Shown: piece after piece, positions 55,195 through 63,519 of the stretch
Numbering within the stretch: position 1 is the stretch's first letter
Layout of the letters: every line of letters starts with the position of its first letter
Assembly (NCBI GenBank): GCA_903893815.1
Contig: CAITNS010000043.1
Coordinates: 124,001-188,000 of the forward strand
Reading direction: 5' to 3'
Length of the DNA: 64,000 nt
DNA from: an uncultured Bacteroidota bacterium
GTDB lineage: Bacteria; Bacteroidota; Bacteroidia; B-17B0; Aurantibacillaceae
The notes under the pieces: generated by a model
Told to the model about the DNA's origin: nothing
Database searches by the model: none
What the model saw: only the letters and a program-made list of their open reading frames with translations
Translations under genes and position numbers: made by a program

Positions 55195-57198
55195 ATGAAA
55201 AAATTATTTACTTTTTCTTTAGCATTTTTTTCGGTGCTAAACTCATTTTCTCAAACCCACTATTGTGCTGATCATAAAGCGCAACGTTTTAATAAGCAAA
55301 TAGCTATTAATGCTGCTGTGGCAAAAACAGCTCAATCAGCTGTTGCACCTAAAGAAAACATGTATGATTTGAAATTTTACCACCTAAATATTAATATTGA
55401 AAGAAACACTAGATATATTAGTGGTAATGTAAAAAGCAAAGCAAAAGTATTGGCTGCAAGTTTAGATTCTTTTGCATTTGTTCTTCATGAAAATCATACG
55501 ATTGATTCGGTTTATGTAAATGGCATTAAACGTAATTTTGTGCGAAGAGATAGTTTAGTATTGGCAACTGCGGGAACACCAATAGTGCAAAATCAACTAT
55601 TTGATGCTATTGTTTATTATAAAGGAACAGCTCCAACTGGAAATGCAGCAGCTATTGGCGATGGATATAATATGGGAACATCTGGTTCTTGGGGCAATCA
55701 AGTAACTTGGAGTTTAAGTGAGAGTTTATGTGCATACCATTGGTTTCCTTGTAAGCAAGATTTGCGCGACAAAATTGATTCGTCGTGGGTATATGCAACA
55801 ACAGACTCAGCGAACATGGTTGGCTCTAATGGCTTATTGAAAAATATTGTCACTATTGGTAACAAAAAACGTTACGAATGGAAATCAAAATACCCTATTG
55901 ATTATTATTTAATTTCGGTAGCAACAGCAAAGTATAAACCTTATATTTTGTATGCTAAGCCACAGTATTTAGTAAATGATTCTATCTACATTCAAAATTT
56001 TATTTATGATAATGCTATAAATAATACAGCTTGGGCTACTCAAAAAACGGCTCTAAATAAAATTGTACCTACTATAAATTTTATGTCAAATATATTTGGT
56101 ATGTATCCTTTTTATAAAGAAAAATACGGACATTGTATGGCGCCATTTGGTGGTGGAATGGAACATCAAACCATGACAAGTTTAGGCTTTTTTGATTTTG
56201 AATTAGATGCGCATGAATTAGGACATCAATGGTGGGGAGATAATGTAACTTGTGCCTCTTGGAAAGATATTTTTATTAATGAAGGTTGGGCTAGTTATTC
56301 TGAGTATTTATGTCACCAATATATGACAGGTACAGGAACAACTGCTACACAAAAAATGCTAGATGTACACACAAGTGTGATGTCACAACTAGGTGGGAGC
56401 TGCTATTTTACAAATGCAGATACCATGAATGCTACTAGAATATTTAGTTCACGTTTAACTTATGATAAAGGAAGTGCAGTTTGTCATTCGTTACGTTACG
56501 AAATTAATAACGACTCTGTGTTTTTTCCTGCCATCAGAGCTTTTCAAGCTACGTATGGTGACAATACTGCAACTGTTATAGAGTTTAAAAACTTTATGGA
56601 AGCACAAAGTGGCCTTAATTTCACCCAATTTTTTAATCAATGGTATTACGGACAAGGATATCCTACTTTTTCTGTTTCATGGAATCAAGGTGGCGGAGTG
56701 TTTTATTTAAAATCTACACAAACACAATCTTTTCCTTCTTCTGTGCCATTATTTATGACTCATGTAGATTACAGAATTAGTAGAACGGCTAAACCAGATA
56801 CGATTGTAAGATTATATCATGGTCAAACCATTGAAAATTATTCGATACCATTAACAGGTTCAGTAACAAGTATAGGGGTTGATCCTAACAACTGGATATT
56901 AAATAAAGTTGGAACTAATACAAAAGATATCACATTAAATACATCTGCATTAATTGATGATATGACTGAAATATTCGTAGGACCAAATCCAACATCTGAT
57001 GTATTAAATATATACATGAATACTAATGACAAATCATCTGTTGAGATTTTTGATGTTACTGGAAAGTTAATGTTAACTCAATCTTTTTATGCCCATGTAG
57101 AATTTGATATTTCAAAATACGCTAATGGTATTTATACAGTGTCTATTAAAAACAAACAAGGCGATGTACTTAAAACAAGTAAAGTAGTTAAGAATTAA
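55195..57198 (+). CDS. Secreted M1 family metallopeptidase, type IX type A sorting domain
   Basis: A 667-residue exported aminopeptidase-like protein. A signal peptide (about 1-20) is followed by an N-terminal beta domain (about 55-245) and the M1 catalytic domain. Zinc is bound by H340 and H344 of HELGH with Glu363 in NEGWA; Glu341 is catalytic. The exopeptidase GAMEN motif is present as GGGMEH (319-324). The C-terminal type A sorting domain (about 595-667; FVGPNPTSDVLNIYMN, GIYTVSIKNKQGDVL) sends it through the type IX system. Extracellular peptide hydrolysis is likely. A terminator follows. Confidence 0.9.
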   Translation: MKKLFTFSLAFFSVLNSFSQTHYCADHKAQRFNKQIAINAAVAKTAQSAVAPKENMYDLKFYHLNINIERNTRYISGNVKSKAKVLAASLDSFAFVLHENHTIDSVYVNGIKRNFVRRDSLVLATAGTPIVQNQLFDAIVYYKGTAPTGNAAAIGDGYNMGTSGSWGNQVTWSLSESLCAYHWFPCKQDLRDKIDSSWVYATTDSANMVGSNGLLKNIVTIGNKKRYEWKSKYPIDYYLISVATAKYKPYILYAKPQYLVNDSIYIQNFIYDNAINNTAWATQKTALNKIVPTINFMSNIFGMYPFYKEKYGHCMAPFGGGMEHQTMTSLGFFDFELDAHELGHQWWGDNVTCASWKDIFINEGWASYSEYLCHQYMTGTGTTATQKMLDVHTSVMSQLGGSCYFTNADTMNATRIFSSRLTYDKGSAVCHSLRYEINNDSVFFPAIRAFQATYGDNTATVIEFKNFMEAQSGLNFTQFFNQWYYGQGYPTFSVSWNQGGGVFYLKSTQTQSFPSSVPLFMTHVDYRISRTAKPDTIVRLYHGQTIENYSIPLTGSVTSIGVDPNNWILNKVGTNTKDITLNTSALIDDMTEIFVGPNPTSDVLNIYMNTNDKSSVEIFDVTGKLMLTQSFYAHVEFDISKYANGIYTVSIKNKQGDVLKTSKVVKN

Positions 57199-57217
57199 TT
57201 CTGTTATTATTATTTAA

Positions 57218-57250
57218 GAAGCCTCAGCAATATTTGTTGAGGCTTTTTTG
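57218..57250 (+). terminator. Intrinsic terminator after the M1 peptidase gene
   Basis: AAGCCTCA gcaatatttgt TGAGGCTT followed by T5. Confidence 0.85.
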
Positions 57251-57262
57251 TTTTAATTTGTG

Positions 57263-57318
57263 ACTTCGACTCCGCTCAGCCACTAGTTTAGATTTCGGAT
57301 ACTGAGCGGAGCCGAAGT
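57263..57318. repeat. Inverted-repeat element (ACTTCGACTCCGCTCAG family)
   Basis: acttcgactccgctcag (57263-57279) and ctgagcggagccgaagt (57302-57318), 17-bp arms with one mismatch. It is between convergent genes. The core resembles the half-site at 2677-2711. Confidence 0.7.
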
Positions 57319-57325
57319 ATCCGAT

Positions 57326-58144
57326 TTACTTCATCTTCCCAATCCAATGAGGAAATTGAGTTAAGTGTTTTATATCAGGCTCTTTTTCAAATAACCCAAA
57401 CACTGCACTGCCACTACCACTCATACAAGCATAGGCTGCACCAAGTTCATATAAATCATGTTTTGTTTGTTTTACAATAGGGTATAAACTAAAAATAGAT
57501 TTTTCGAAATCATTTACTAAATCCGTTTTCCAAGTGGCAATAGGTTGTTGAATAACATCCAATAATGATTTATTAGGCTGTTGAGGTTTTACTAAACTAT
57601 ATGCCTCTTTTGTATTACTGTGAACGTTAGGATAAATAATGACAATGTATAAATGACTTAAATCTAATTTGATGTCGTTAAAGACATCGCCTTTTTGTGT
57701 GGCATATACGGGTGTGTTTTTTATGAAGAAAGCGCAGTCGCTTCCTAATTGTCGCGCAATGTCAATGCGCTCCGCTTCTGTAAAATTTAGTTGAAATTGG
57801 TCATTTAGCAAATTAATAAAAAATGCCGCATCTGCACTTCCACCTCCAAGGCCTGCGCCCATAGGTAATGTTTTGTGCAAGTATACATCAATGTGAGGTA
57901 ATGCTTTTGTTTGATTAATAATTTGATAGGCTTTGTAGAGTAAGTTATCTTCTATGTTTCCTGAAATAGATAAGCCACTTAAATGTAAATTAAATTCTTG
58001 TTTTGATTCTTGATTTACAATCACCTCCAAAGCATCATTCCAACCAATTGGATAAAATACAGTTTCTATATTATGAAAACCATCTGTACGTTTTTCAGTA
58101 ATATTTAATCCAAGGTTTATTTTAGCATTAGGGAAACATATCAT
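57326..58144 (-). CDS. ispE: 4-diphosphocytidyl-2-C-methyl-D-erythritol kinase
   Basis: GHMP kinase of the non-mevalonate isoprenoid pathway. 272 residues with the N-terminal ICFPNAKINLGLNITEKRTDGFHNIETVFYPI block and the ATP-binding PMGAGLGGGSADAAFF (about 90-105), then GSDCAFF and a C-terminal MSGSGSAVFGLF. It is transcribed toward the M1 peptidase gene. The upstream 300 bases hold a MITE-like element. Confidence 0.95.
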   Translation of the reverse strand: MICFPNAKINLGLNITEKRTDGFHNIETVFYPIGWNDALEVIVNQESKQEFNLHLSGLSISGNIEDNLLYKAYQIINQTKALPHIDVYLHKTLPMGAGLGGGSADAAFFINLLNDQFQLNFTEAERIDIARQLGSDCAFFIKNTPVYATQKGDVFNDIKLDLSHLYIVIIYPNVHSNTKEAYSLVKPQQPNKSLLDVIQQPIATWKTDLVNDFEKSIFSLYPIVKQTKHDLYELGAAYACMSGSGSAVFGLFEKEPDIKHLTQFPHWIGKMK

Positions 58145-58188
58145 GTTGTAAAACTATACATTTTAATGAAATTTTTTTGTTTTTAAAA

Positions 58189-58323
58189 CACATAGGCACA
58201 TAGTTTAAAAAATGTGTAATCTAATAGTCGCATCTAGTTAATTGAAGCAAGGCTTTAATTCTATGGGTTCTTTACCGACCTCCTTTGTATTTATTTGACT
58301 ATCATTTCTATGTGTCTATGTGG
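58189..58323. repeat. MITE-like inverted-repeat element, copy C
   Basis: 135 bases between cacataggcacatag and ctatgtgtctatgtgg, the same ends as copies A (28961) and B (29143). Inside, tctagttaattgaagcaaggcttt partly matches copy B. It lies between the divergent ispE and accA genes, so their promoters must flank or use it. Confidence 0.7.
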
Positions 58324-58440
58324 TTTAAATTAACTGTAACATCTAGCATCTTCATTATTTGATATTGAAAATCAAGCACTTACAAGTGGCGTTTTTTCAA
58401 ATTTTTAGTATCTTTACCTCCTAACTAATTACACTACACA

Positions 58441-59403
58441 ATGATTTATCTTGATTTTGAAAAGCCAATTCAGGAGTTAGAAGAAGAATTAGAAAAATTG
58501 AAAAGCGTTGCTGAAAAAAGCAAAGTGGATATGAGCAAAGCTGTTAAAGAAGTTGAAGCCAAAATCCATTCAAAACGTGTTGAGATTTTTTCGAACCTAA
58601 CACCTTGGCAAAGAGTGCAAGTAAGTCGTCACCCCGAAAGACCATATACTTTAGCATATATCGACGCAGTTTCTAATAGTTCATTTATTGAATTACATGG
58701 AGATAGAACTGTAGGCGATGATAAAGCCATGGTTGGTGGATTTGGTGACGTTGATGGACAAACCGTTATGTTTATAGGACAACAAAAAGGAATTAATACG
58801 AAGATGCGTCAAATACGTCGTTTTGGTATGGCTAATCCCGAAGGTTATCGCAAAGCATTACGTTTAATGAAGATGGCTGAAAAATTCAATAAACCAATTG
58901 TTACTTTTATTGACACTCCAGGAGCTTATCCAGGATTAGAAGCGGAAGAACGTGGCCAAGGTGAAGCTATTGCAAGAAACTTATTAGAGATGACTCAATT
59001 AAAAGTTCCTGTAATTTGTATCATCATTGGCGAAGGTGCTAGTGGTGGAGCTTTAGGAATTGGTATTGGCGATAAAGTATTAATGTTAGAAAACACATGG
59101 TACTCTGTTATTTCTCCTGAATCATGTTCATCTATTTTATGGCGTAGCTGGAGCTTTAAAGAAACTGCTGCCGAAGCATTGAAATTAACAGCTGATGATA
59201 TGAGTAAAAATGGATTAATTGATGGCATCATCAACGAACCTTTAGGCGGCGCTCATAACGACCAAGCTGCAATATTTGCAACTGTGAAAGCAGAAATTTT
59301 AAAACACTTAGCAACCTTAAAACAACAAACACCAGAAGAACGCATCAATGCTCGAATTGAAAAATTCAGTAATATGGGTGTGGTTCATGAATTAGAAAAT
59401 TAA
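58441..59403 (+). CDS. accA: Acetyl-CoA carboxylase, carboxyltransferase subunit alpha
   Basis: Transfers CO2 from carboxybiotin to acetyl-CoA, first step of fatty-acid synthesis, as a complex with AccD. The 320-residue protein begins [18 protein letters not shown], has [17 protein letters not shown], the oxyanion-type [26 protein letters not shown] and [17 protein letters not shown] segments. A possible -7 box TATCTTTA lies about 25 bases before the ATG. accD is not adjacent. It is followed by efp after 27 bases. Confidence 0.96.
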   Translation: MIYLDFEKPIQELEEELEKLKSVAEKSKVDMSKAVKEVEAKIHSKRVEIFSNLTPWQRVQVSRHPERPYTLAYIDAVSNSSFIELHGDRTVGDDKAMVGGFGDVDGQTVMFIGQQKGINTKMRQIRRFGMANPEGYRKALRLMKMAEKFNKPIVTFIDTPGAYPGLEAEERGQGEAIARNLLEMTQLKVPVICIIIGEGASGGALGIGIGDKVLMLENTWYSVISPESCSSILWRSWSFKETAAEALKLTADDMSKNGLIDGIINEPLGGAHNDQAAIFATVKAEILKHLATLKQQTPEERINARIEKFSNMGVVHELEN

Positions 59404-59430
59404 ATTATAACACAATAAAATTTAGAACAA

Positions 59431-59994
59431 ATGGCAGATACAGGGGATATAAACGTAGGCTCGATTATTAGATTTAATAATGAATTAGTAGTGATTACTG
59501 ATTGGCAACACCGCACACCAGGAAACTTACGTGCGTTTTACCAAGCTAAAATGCGTAACTTAATTAACGGTAAACAAACCGAAAACCGTTTTAGAAGTGG
59601 TGAAGGTGTTGATGTGGTTCGTGTTGACTTTAAACAAATGCAATACATTTATCAAGAAGGTGATTTTGCTGTTTGCATGGACAAAGAATCCTTTGAACAA
59701 ATATATGTGCCCGTAAAATTATTTGGAGACAGTTTCCAATTCTTAAAAGAAGAAATGGAAGTAAAAATTTCCTTTGAAGGTGATACCGTAATTTTAGCAG
59801 AAGCACCAACGTTTGTAGTTTGCGAAATTACGTATGCAGAGCCAGGAATTAAAGGTGATACAGCAACCAACACATTGAAGCCAGCGACTTTAGATTCAGG
59901 AGCAACAGTAAGTGTTCCTTTATTTTGTAACGAAGGCGATTTAGTAAAAGTTGATACTCGCACCGCTACTTATGTAGAGCGAGTTAAGAAATAA
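59431..59994 (+). CDS. efp: Elongation factor P, variant decoding loop
   Basis: Relieves ribosome stalling at proline runs. 187 residues with the KOW-like N-terminal domain, the OB domains and the C-terminal FVVCEITYAEPGIKGDTATNTLKPATLDSGA signature. The loop reads TPGNLRAFYQAKMRN (residues 29-43): N32-L33-R34 stand where E. coli has PGKGQAF, so the modified lysine of E. coli (Lys34) is Asn here. This form is known to me from some Bacteroidota. No EpmA/B/C or EarP gene is in the window. Whether it is modified is open. Same direction as accA. Confidence 0.92.
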   Translation: MADTGDINVGSIIRFNNELVVITDWQHRTPGNLRAFYQAKMRNLINGKQTENRFRSGEGVDVVRVDFKQMQYIYQEGDFAVCMDKESFEQIYVPVKLFGDSFQFLKEEMEVKISFEGDTVILAEAPTFVVCEITYAEPGIKGDTATNTLKPATLDSGATVSVPLFCNEGDLVKVDTRTATYVERVKK

Positions 59995-60045
59995 AATTTT
60001 CTTTTTAAACATAAAATGTTCCACTCGGTTTCGGTTGTGACTTTT

Positions 60046-60720
60046 TTATTTTACTTCTAATGAGTTATTTTCCGCCATTGTAACCGAACGATTAATATAA
60101 GGTTTCATCAACTCCAAATCATGAGAAGAAACAATAATGAGTTTACCTTTTTCAGCGCAGAGTTTTTTAAGAATAGAAAATAATTGATGTTTGGAAGTAT
60201 GGTCTAAAAAAGCCGTTGGTTCGTCAAGCACAATAATAGGTGTTTGTTGCGCTAAAGATTTTGCAATCATCACCTTTTGGCGTTGCCCGTCGCTGAGCTC
60301 ATCAATCAATTTATCTTTTAAAGGCAATAGGTTTAATTGCTCTAGCGCTTTTGTTACAATCGTTTCATCTTCTGTGCTTAGTTTCCCGAAAATGTTAATG
60401 TAAGGCGTACGGCCTGTGGCCACTACATCCCAAACGGTTAAATTAAATCCGCCAATTTTTTCGGTAACAACAATGGATAATAATTGCGCTAATTGCTGAG
60501 CCGTAAACTTAGAACTAGGTGTGTTATTAATTTTTATTTCTCCTGCTAAAGGAACTAAATTCCCCGTCATGCTTTTTAAGAGCGTTGATTTACCAATACC
60601 ATTATCTCCAATTAATCCAACTAAATCGCAAGCATTCAAAGTTAGGTTAATACCTTTAAACACGCTGTTGTGTTTGCCTTTGCTTTTGTAGCCAATTTCT
60701 AAATTCGTAATCTCTATCAT
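60046..60720 (-). CDS. ABC transporter ATP-binding protein, BtuD/FecE-like
   Basis: A 224-residue ATPase. Walker A GLIGDNGIGKSTLLKSM (about 36-52), signature LSDGQRQKVMIAKSLAQQ, Walker B IIVLDEPTAFLDH, switch His in VSSHD. It belongs to the FecE/BtuD class that powers iron-chelate or cobalamin import. It overlaps the permease gene by four bases (ATGA), so the two are translationally coupled. The riboswitch upstream of the binding protein gene points to cobalamin. Confidence 0.88.
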   Translation of the reverse strand: MIEITNLEIGYKSKGKHNSVFKGINLTLNACDLVGLIGDNGIGKSTLLKSMTGNLVPLAGEIKINNTPSSKFTAQQLAQLLSIVVTEKIGGFNLTVWDVVATGRTPYINIFGKLSTEDETIVTKALEQLNLLPLKDKLIDELSDGQRQKVMIAKSLAQQTPIIVLDEPTAFLDHTSKHQLFSILKKLCAEKGKLIIVSSHDLELMKPYINRSVTMAENNSLEVK

Positions 60721-61715
60721 CCTATATTTAATTTAGATTTGAATAATAAATAAATCACAATCGGGGAACCAATCAACGTGGTTACTGTATTAATTGGTAA
60801 CATAAATTGGCTACTAAATACCTGGCAAATCACATCTGCGGTTAACACCACGCAAGCACCCAATAATAAACAAAAAGTCATTTGATGCAAATGATGCGAT
60901 GTTTTAAAAAACAAACGCGAAGCAATGGGTACTGAAATTCCTACAAAGGCAATTGGCCCGCAAAAGGCAGTGATAACTCCTACTAGCACTGCCGAGATAA
61001 TAATGACGGATAAACGCAAGGCATTGACATTAACGCCTAAATTTTGTGCGTATTGCTCATTTAATAAAATAGCATTCAGTGGTTTTATGAGAAAGAAACC
61101 CGCCACAATGGTGATGGCATAAATAGGAATTACAAAATATAAATCTTGTAAGGTGGTGCTCCCCACACTTCCCATGCCCCACATCACAAAAGTTTTTAAA
61201 TTGTCGGCATTACTCATGTATTCTATTAATCCTTGAAATGCACTTAATATTTGTCCAAGCATTAAACCCACTAATAAAACGGTAACATTACTTTTGTTTT
61301 TTTTGGAGATTAATAAAATAATAAGCGTCACAAAAAAAGCACCCATAATAGAAAATAAAGTCACGATACTTTTTCCCATAATAAAAAACCCCGAAACATG
61401 AATAGAAGAAATCATCATGGTGGCAATCGCTACAAATAAACTAGAGCCACTACTTACACCTAACACATAAGGTCCAGCCAAAGGATTGCGAAATAAGCTT
61501 TGCATTAATAAACCACATAAAGCTAAACCAGAGCCCGCAATAATAGAGGTGAGTGTTTTTGGTAATCTTATGTCGTATAAAATAGACGAGAACATGGGAT
61601 TAGATGTCTCGATGGAAAATAGATTGGTGCTTCCAAAACATAAATCACAAATAGCAAGTACAGCTAAAACTAGCAGTAGCATCAGGGTTGTGAATATGAA
61701 TTTAGATTTTGGCAT
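60717..61715 (-). CDS. FecCD/BtuC-type ABC transporter permease
   Basis: A 332-residue inner-membrane permease of about ten helices. Typical motifs are RLPKTLTSIIAGSGLALCGLLMQSLFRNPLAGPYVLGVSSG and CGPIAFVGISVPIASRLF, with the coupling-helix Gly. It forms the channel for a periplasmic binding protein-delivered corrinoid or siderophore. It is coupled to the ATPase; the binding-protein gene lies upstream behind a 284-base gap with duplicated repeats. Confidence 0.9.
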   Translation of the reverse strand: MPKSKFIFTTLMLLLVLAVLAICDLCFGSTNLFSIETSNPMFSSILYDIRLPKTLTSIIAGSGLALCGLLMQSLFRNPLAGPYVLGVSSGSSLFVAIATMMISSIHVSGFFIMGKSIVTLFSIMGAFFVTLIILLISKKNKSNVTVLLVGLMLGQILSAFQGLIEYMSNADNLKTFVMWGMGSVGSTTLQDLYFVIPIYAITIVAGFFLIKPLNAILLNEQYAQNLGVNVNALRLSVIIISAVLVGVITAFCGPIAFVGISVPIASRLFFKTSHHLHQMTFCLLLGACVVLTADVICQVFSSQFMLPINTVTTLIGSPIVIYLLFKSKLNIG

Positions 61716-61734
61716 CTTTCAAATTTACACTTCT

Positions 61735-62000
61735 TTTTTAATATTTATGTTTAGTAATAGGAACACAGATTTGGCGAATTAAGCAGATTAGCACGGATTA
61801 ATTTTGTATGACTTTAAATAAATAATCAGTGTAAATCAGTTGTGTCTGTTGGATCCGCGTTCCAATTTTTTTAATATTTATGTTTAGTAATAGGAACACA
61901 GATTTGGCGAATTAAGCAGATTAGCACGGATTAATTTTGTATGACTTTAGATAAATATTCAGTGTAAATCAGGTCCATCTGTTAAATCCGCGTTCCAATT
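61735..62000. repeat. Tandem duplication of a 133-bp inverted-repeat unit
   Basis: The unit beginning tttaatatttatgtttagtaatagg occurs twice with a period of exactly 133 bases (taggaacac at 61758 and 61891), differing at a few positions. Each unit has taggaacacagatttggcg at one end and ggatccgcgttcc or aaatccgcgttcc at the other, near complements. Related to the element at 38083. It separates the btuF- and btuC-like genes. Confidence 0.85.
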
Positions 62001-63133
62001 TATTGTAATTTTTTATAAAATGTAAACTCATGATTTGGTAATAGAGTAGGTGAGAAGATAGCTATTAAATCTGCTAATACTTCATCTGGATTGGTAATAC
62101 CCGTTTCCCAATAGTTGCTATAGCCCAAGGCATTTTGTGTTTTATTGTTATTATATAATTGATTGCTTTTGCAGGCTTTAAATAAACCATAACGTTCATC
62201 ATAACTCAGTAATTCTTTTTTAGAGTTGAGGTTATATAAGTTAATCCAAATGTTGCAATCTTTTGCTTTCGCATAAACCGTTTCAAAAGATTGAGCAGAG
62301 CTTCCTGTTTTAGCATCTTCTTTCCAAAAGTAATCCCCACCAGCATCTTCAATTAAATTCGCAATAAAACTTTTACCTGCTGGAATATACCAAGCATCAC
62401 CATATTTGATTTCGGTTAGCACACTAGGTTTATTAAGGTTTGTTTTTGCAAGGTTTTTTAAATGCTTGTATTTTTTTTCAGTGATTTGAAATAGAGAATC
62501 CGCTAAACTTTCTTTATTAAAAAAGCATGCAAAAAATTTAATCCATTCGGCGCGTGCTAAGGGTGTTTCTTCTAAATGGTCAATACTAACGGCTATAGGC
62601 ATAGAAGATTGTACTAGCTTTTTATCTACATCATCTTTCGGACTTCCCATACCAAAGGTTAAAAATAAATCAGGTTTTAGAGCGATGGTTTTTTCAATAT
62701 CAACTTGTGGACCTTTTGATAGTTCGATGATAGAGCCTTTTTTTACTTGCTCTTGAATAAATGGATTATTATAATAATCTACATTATCAATGGCTATGAT
62801 TTTATCTTCGCATTTTAATTGCGCGATCATAGTTGTATATATTGAACTCATGGATGCTACGCGACTAATAGGTGTTTTAATGTAGTAAGCCTCTTTTGAG
62901 TAATCAGGTTTTTGATGCTTGTATAACACAAAAGAAGCAGTAATAGCGCTATCATTTTTATTACCATGTAATTCGAGCACTGTAAAATCAACGGAAGTTT
63001 TAATAGTGAAACGTTTAGCGTAAGAAAGCGGAACGGTTGTCAATGTGCTTTTTGCTTGTTGATTTTCATTTGTTGACGAGCAAGAAAGCAGCAACAAAAG
63101 CGGTATAAAGAGAATTATTTTTTTTAGCATCAT
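62000..63133 (-). CDS. Cobalamin ABC transporter substrate-binding lipoprotein (BtuF-like)
   Basis: A 377-residue lipoprotein. The signal peptide ends in LLLLLSCSS with Cys near residue 18. The rest is a periplasmic binding protein fold (class III) typical of vitamin B12 and iron-siderophore carriers: SRVASMSSIYTTMIAQLKCEDKIIAIDNVDYY, IALKPDLFLTFGMGSP and KYGDAWYIPAGKSFIANLIEDAGGDYFW. The B12 riboswitch just upstream makes cobalamin or a corrinoid the likely ligand; siderophore is the alternative. Same direction as btuC- and btuD-like genes, 284 bases apart from them. Confidence 0.85.
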   Translation of the reverse strand: MMLKKIILFIPLLLLLSCSSTNENQQAKSTLTTVPLSYAKRFTIKTSVDFTVLELHGNKNDSAITASFVLYKHQKPDYSKEAYYIKTPISRVASMSSIYTTMIAQLKCEDKIIAIDNVDYYNNPFIQEQVKKGSIIELSKGPQVDIEKTIALKPDLFLTFGMGSPKDDVDKKLVQSSMPIAVSIDHLEETPLARAEWIKFFACFFNKESLADSLFQITEKKYKHLKNLAKTNLNKPSVLTEIKYGDAWYIPAGKSFIANLIEDAGGDYFWKEDAKTGSSAQSFETVYAKAKDCNIWINLYNLNSKKELLSYDERYGLFKACKSNQLYNNNKTQNALGYSNYWETGITNPDEVLADLIAIFSPTLLPNHEFTFYKKLQ

Positions 63134-63274
63134 AAGCGTATGTATGTTGTTGGCGCTTTGCTTTATTTCGCAATGCTAAAAAATAAAAATAAAAGGAAGG
63201 AGAACGTGTTATAACAGAATGTTAATTCTTGTAGTTTAACACATCAGGCCTGACTTGAGCTTCATTTCGCGAAA

Positions 63275-63400
63275 GCATTGTCAATTCGAAATAGGTAGGT
63301 TTCTGACTTGTAACATTTATTGTTACTTACAGTTGCGCGACAGTTCGTGATTTAAACACGATTCCCTTTTAATTTACAGCTAAGTAAAGCCATTTTCGGT
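63275..63400 (-). ncRNA. Cobalamin riboswitch
   Basis: On the minus strand the core reads AAAAGGGAAT (63370-63361), a hairpin CGTG..CACG (63360-63346), then CTGTCGCGCAACTGTAAGT (63343-63325) and the B12 box AAGTCAGAAACCTACC (63309-63294). These match the conserved cobalamin-aptamer motifs. The btuF-like start lies 160 bases downstream. A pair GTGTTA...TAACAC (about 63207-63243) may be part of the expression platform, but how it is switched I cannot show. The riboswitch fixes the transport cluster as corrinoid-linked. Confidence 0.88.
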
Positions 63401-63484
63401 TGATGAAGAAATATAGTAAAGAACTTTTTCGGTGACAAATATATCAATAAATTCTAAGACTGTGTTTTTGTTTAATTCGCTTCG

Positions 63485-63502
63485 TCCCGATAGCTATCGG
63501 GA
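63485..63502. repeat. 18-bp palindrome TCCCGATAGCTATCGGGA, second copy
   Basis: Same 18 bases as 21408-21425. It lies 17 bases beyond the stop codon of the histidine kinase and before the riboswitch; it may help end the kinase message. Confidence 0.75.
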
Positions 63503-63519
63503 CTCTCAGCTTGATATTG

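Noticed and set aside
60001-60045. Terminator between convergent efp and the ABC ATPase gene
   Set aside because: The gap is T-rich but no convincing stem is present.
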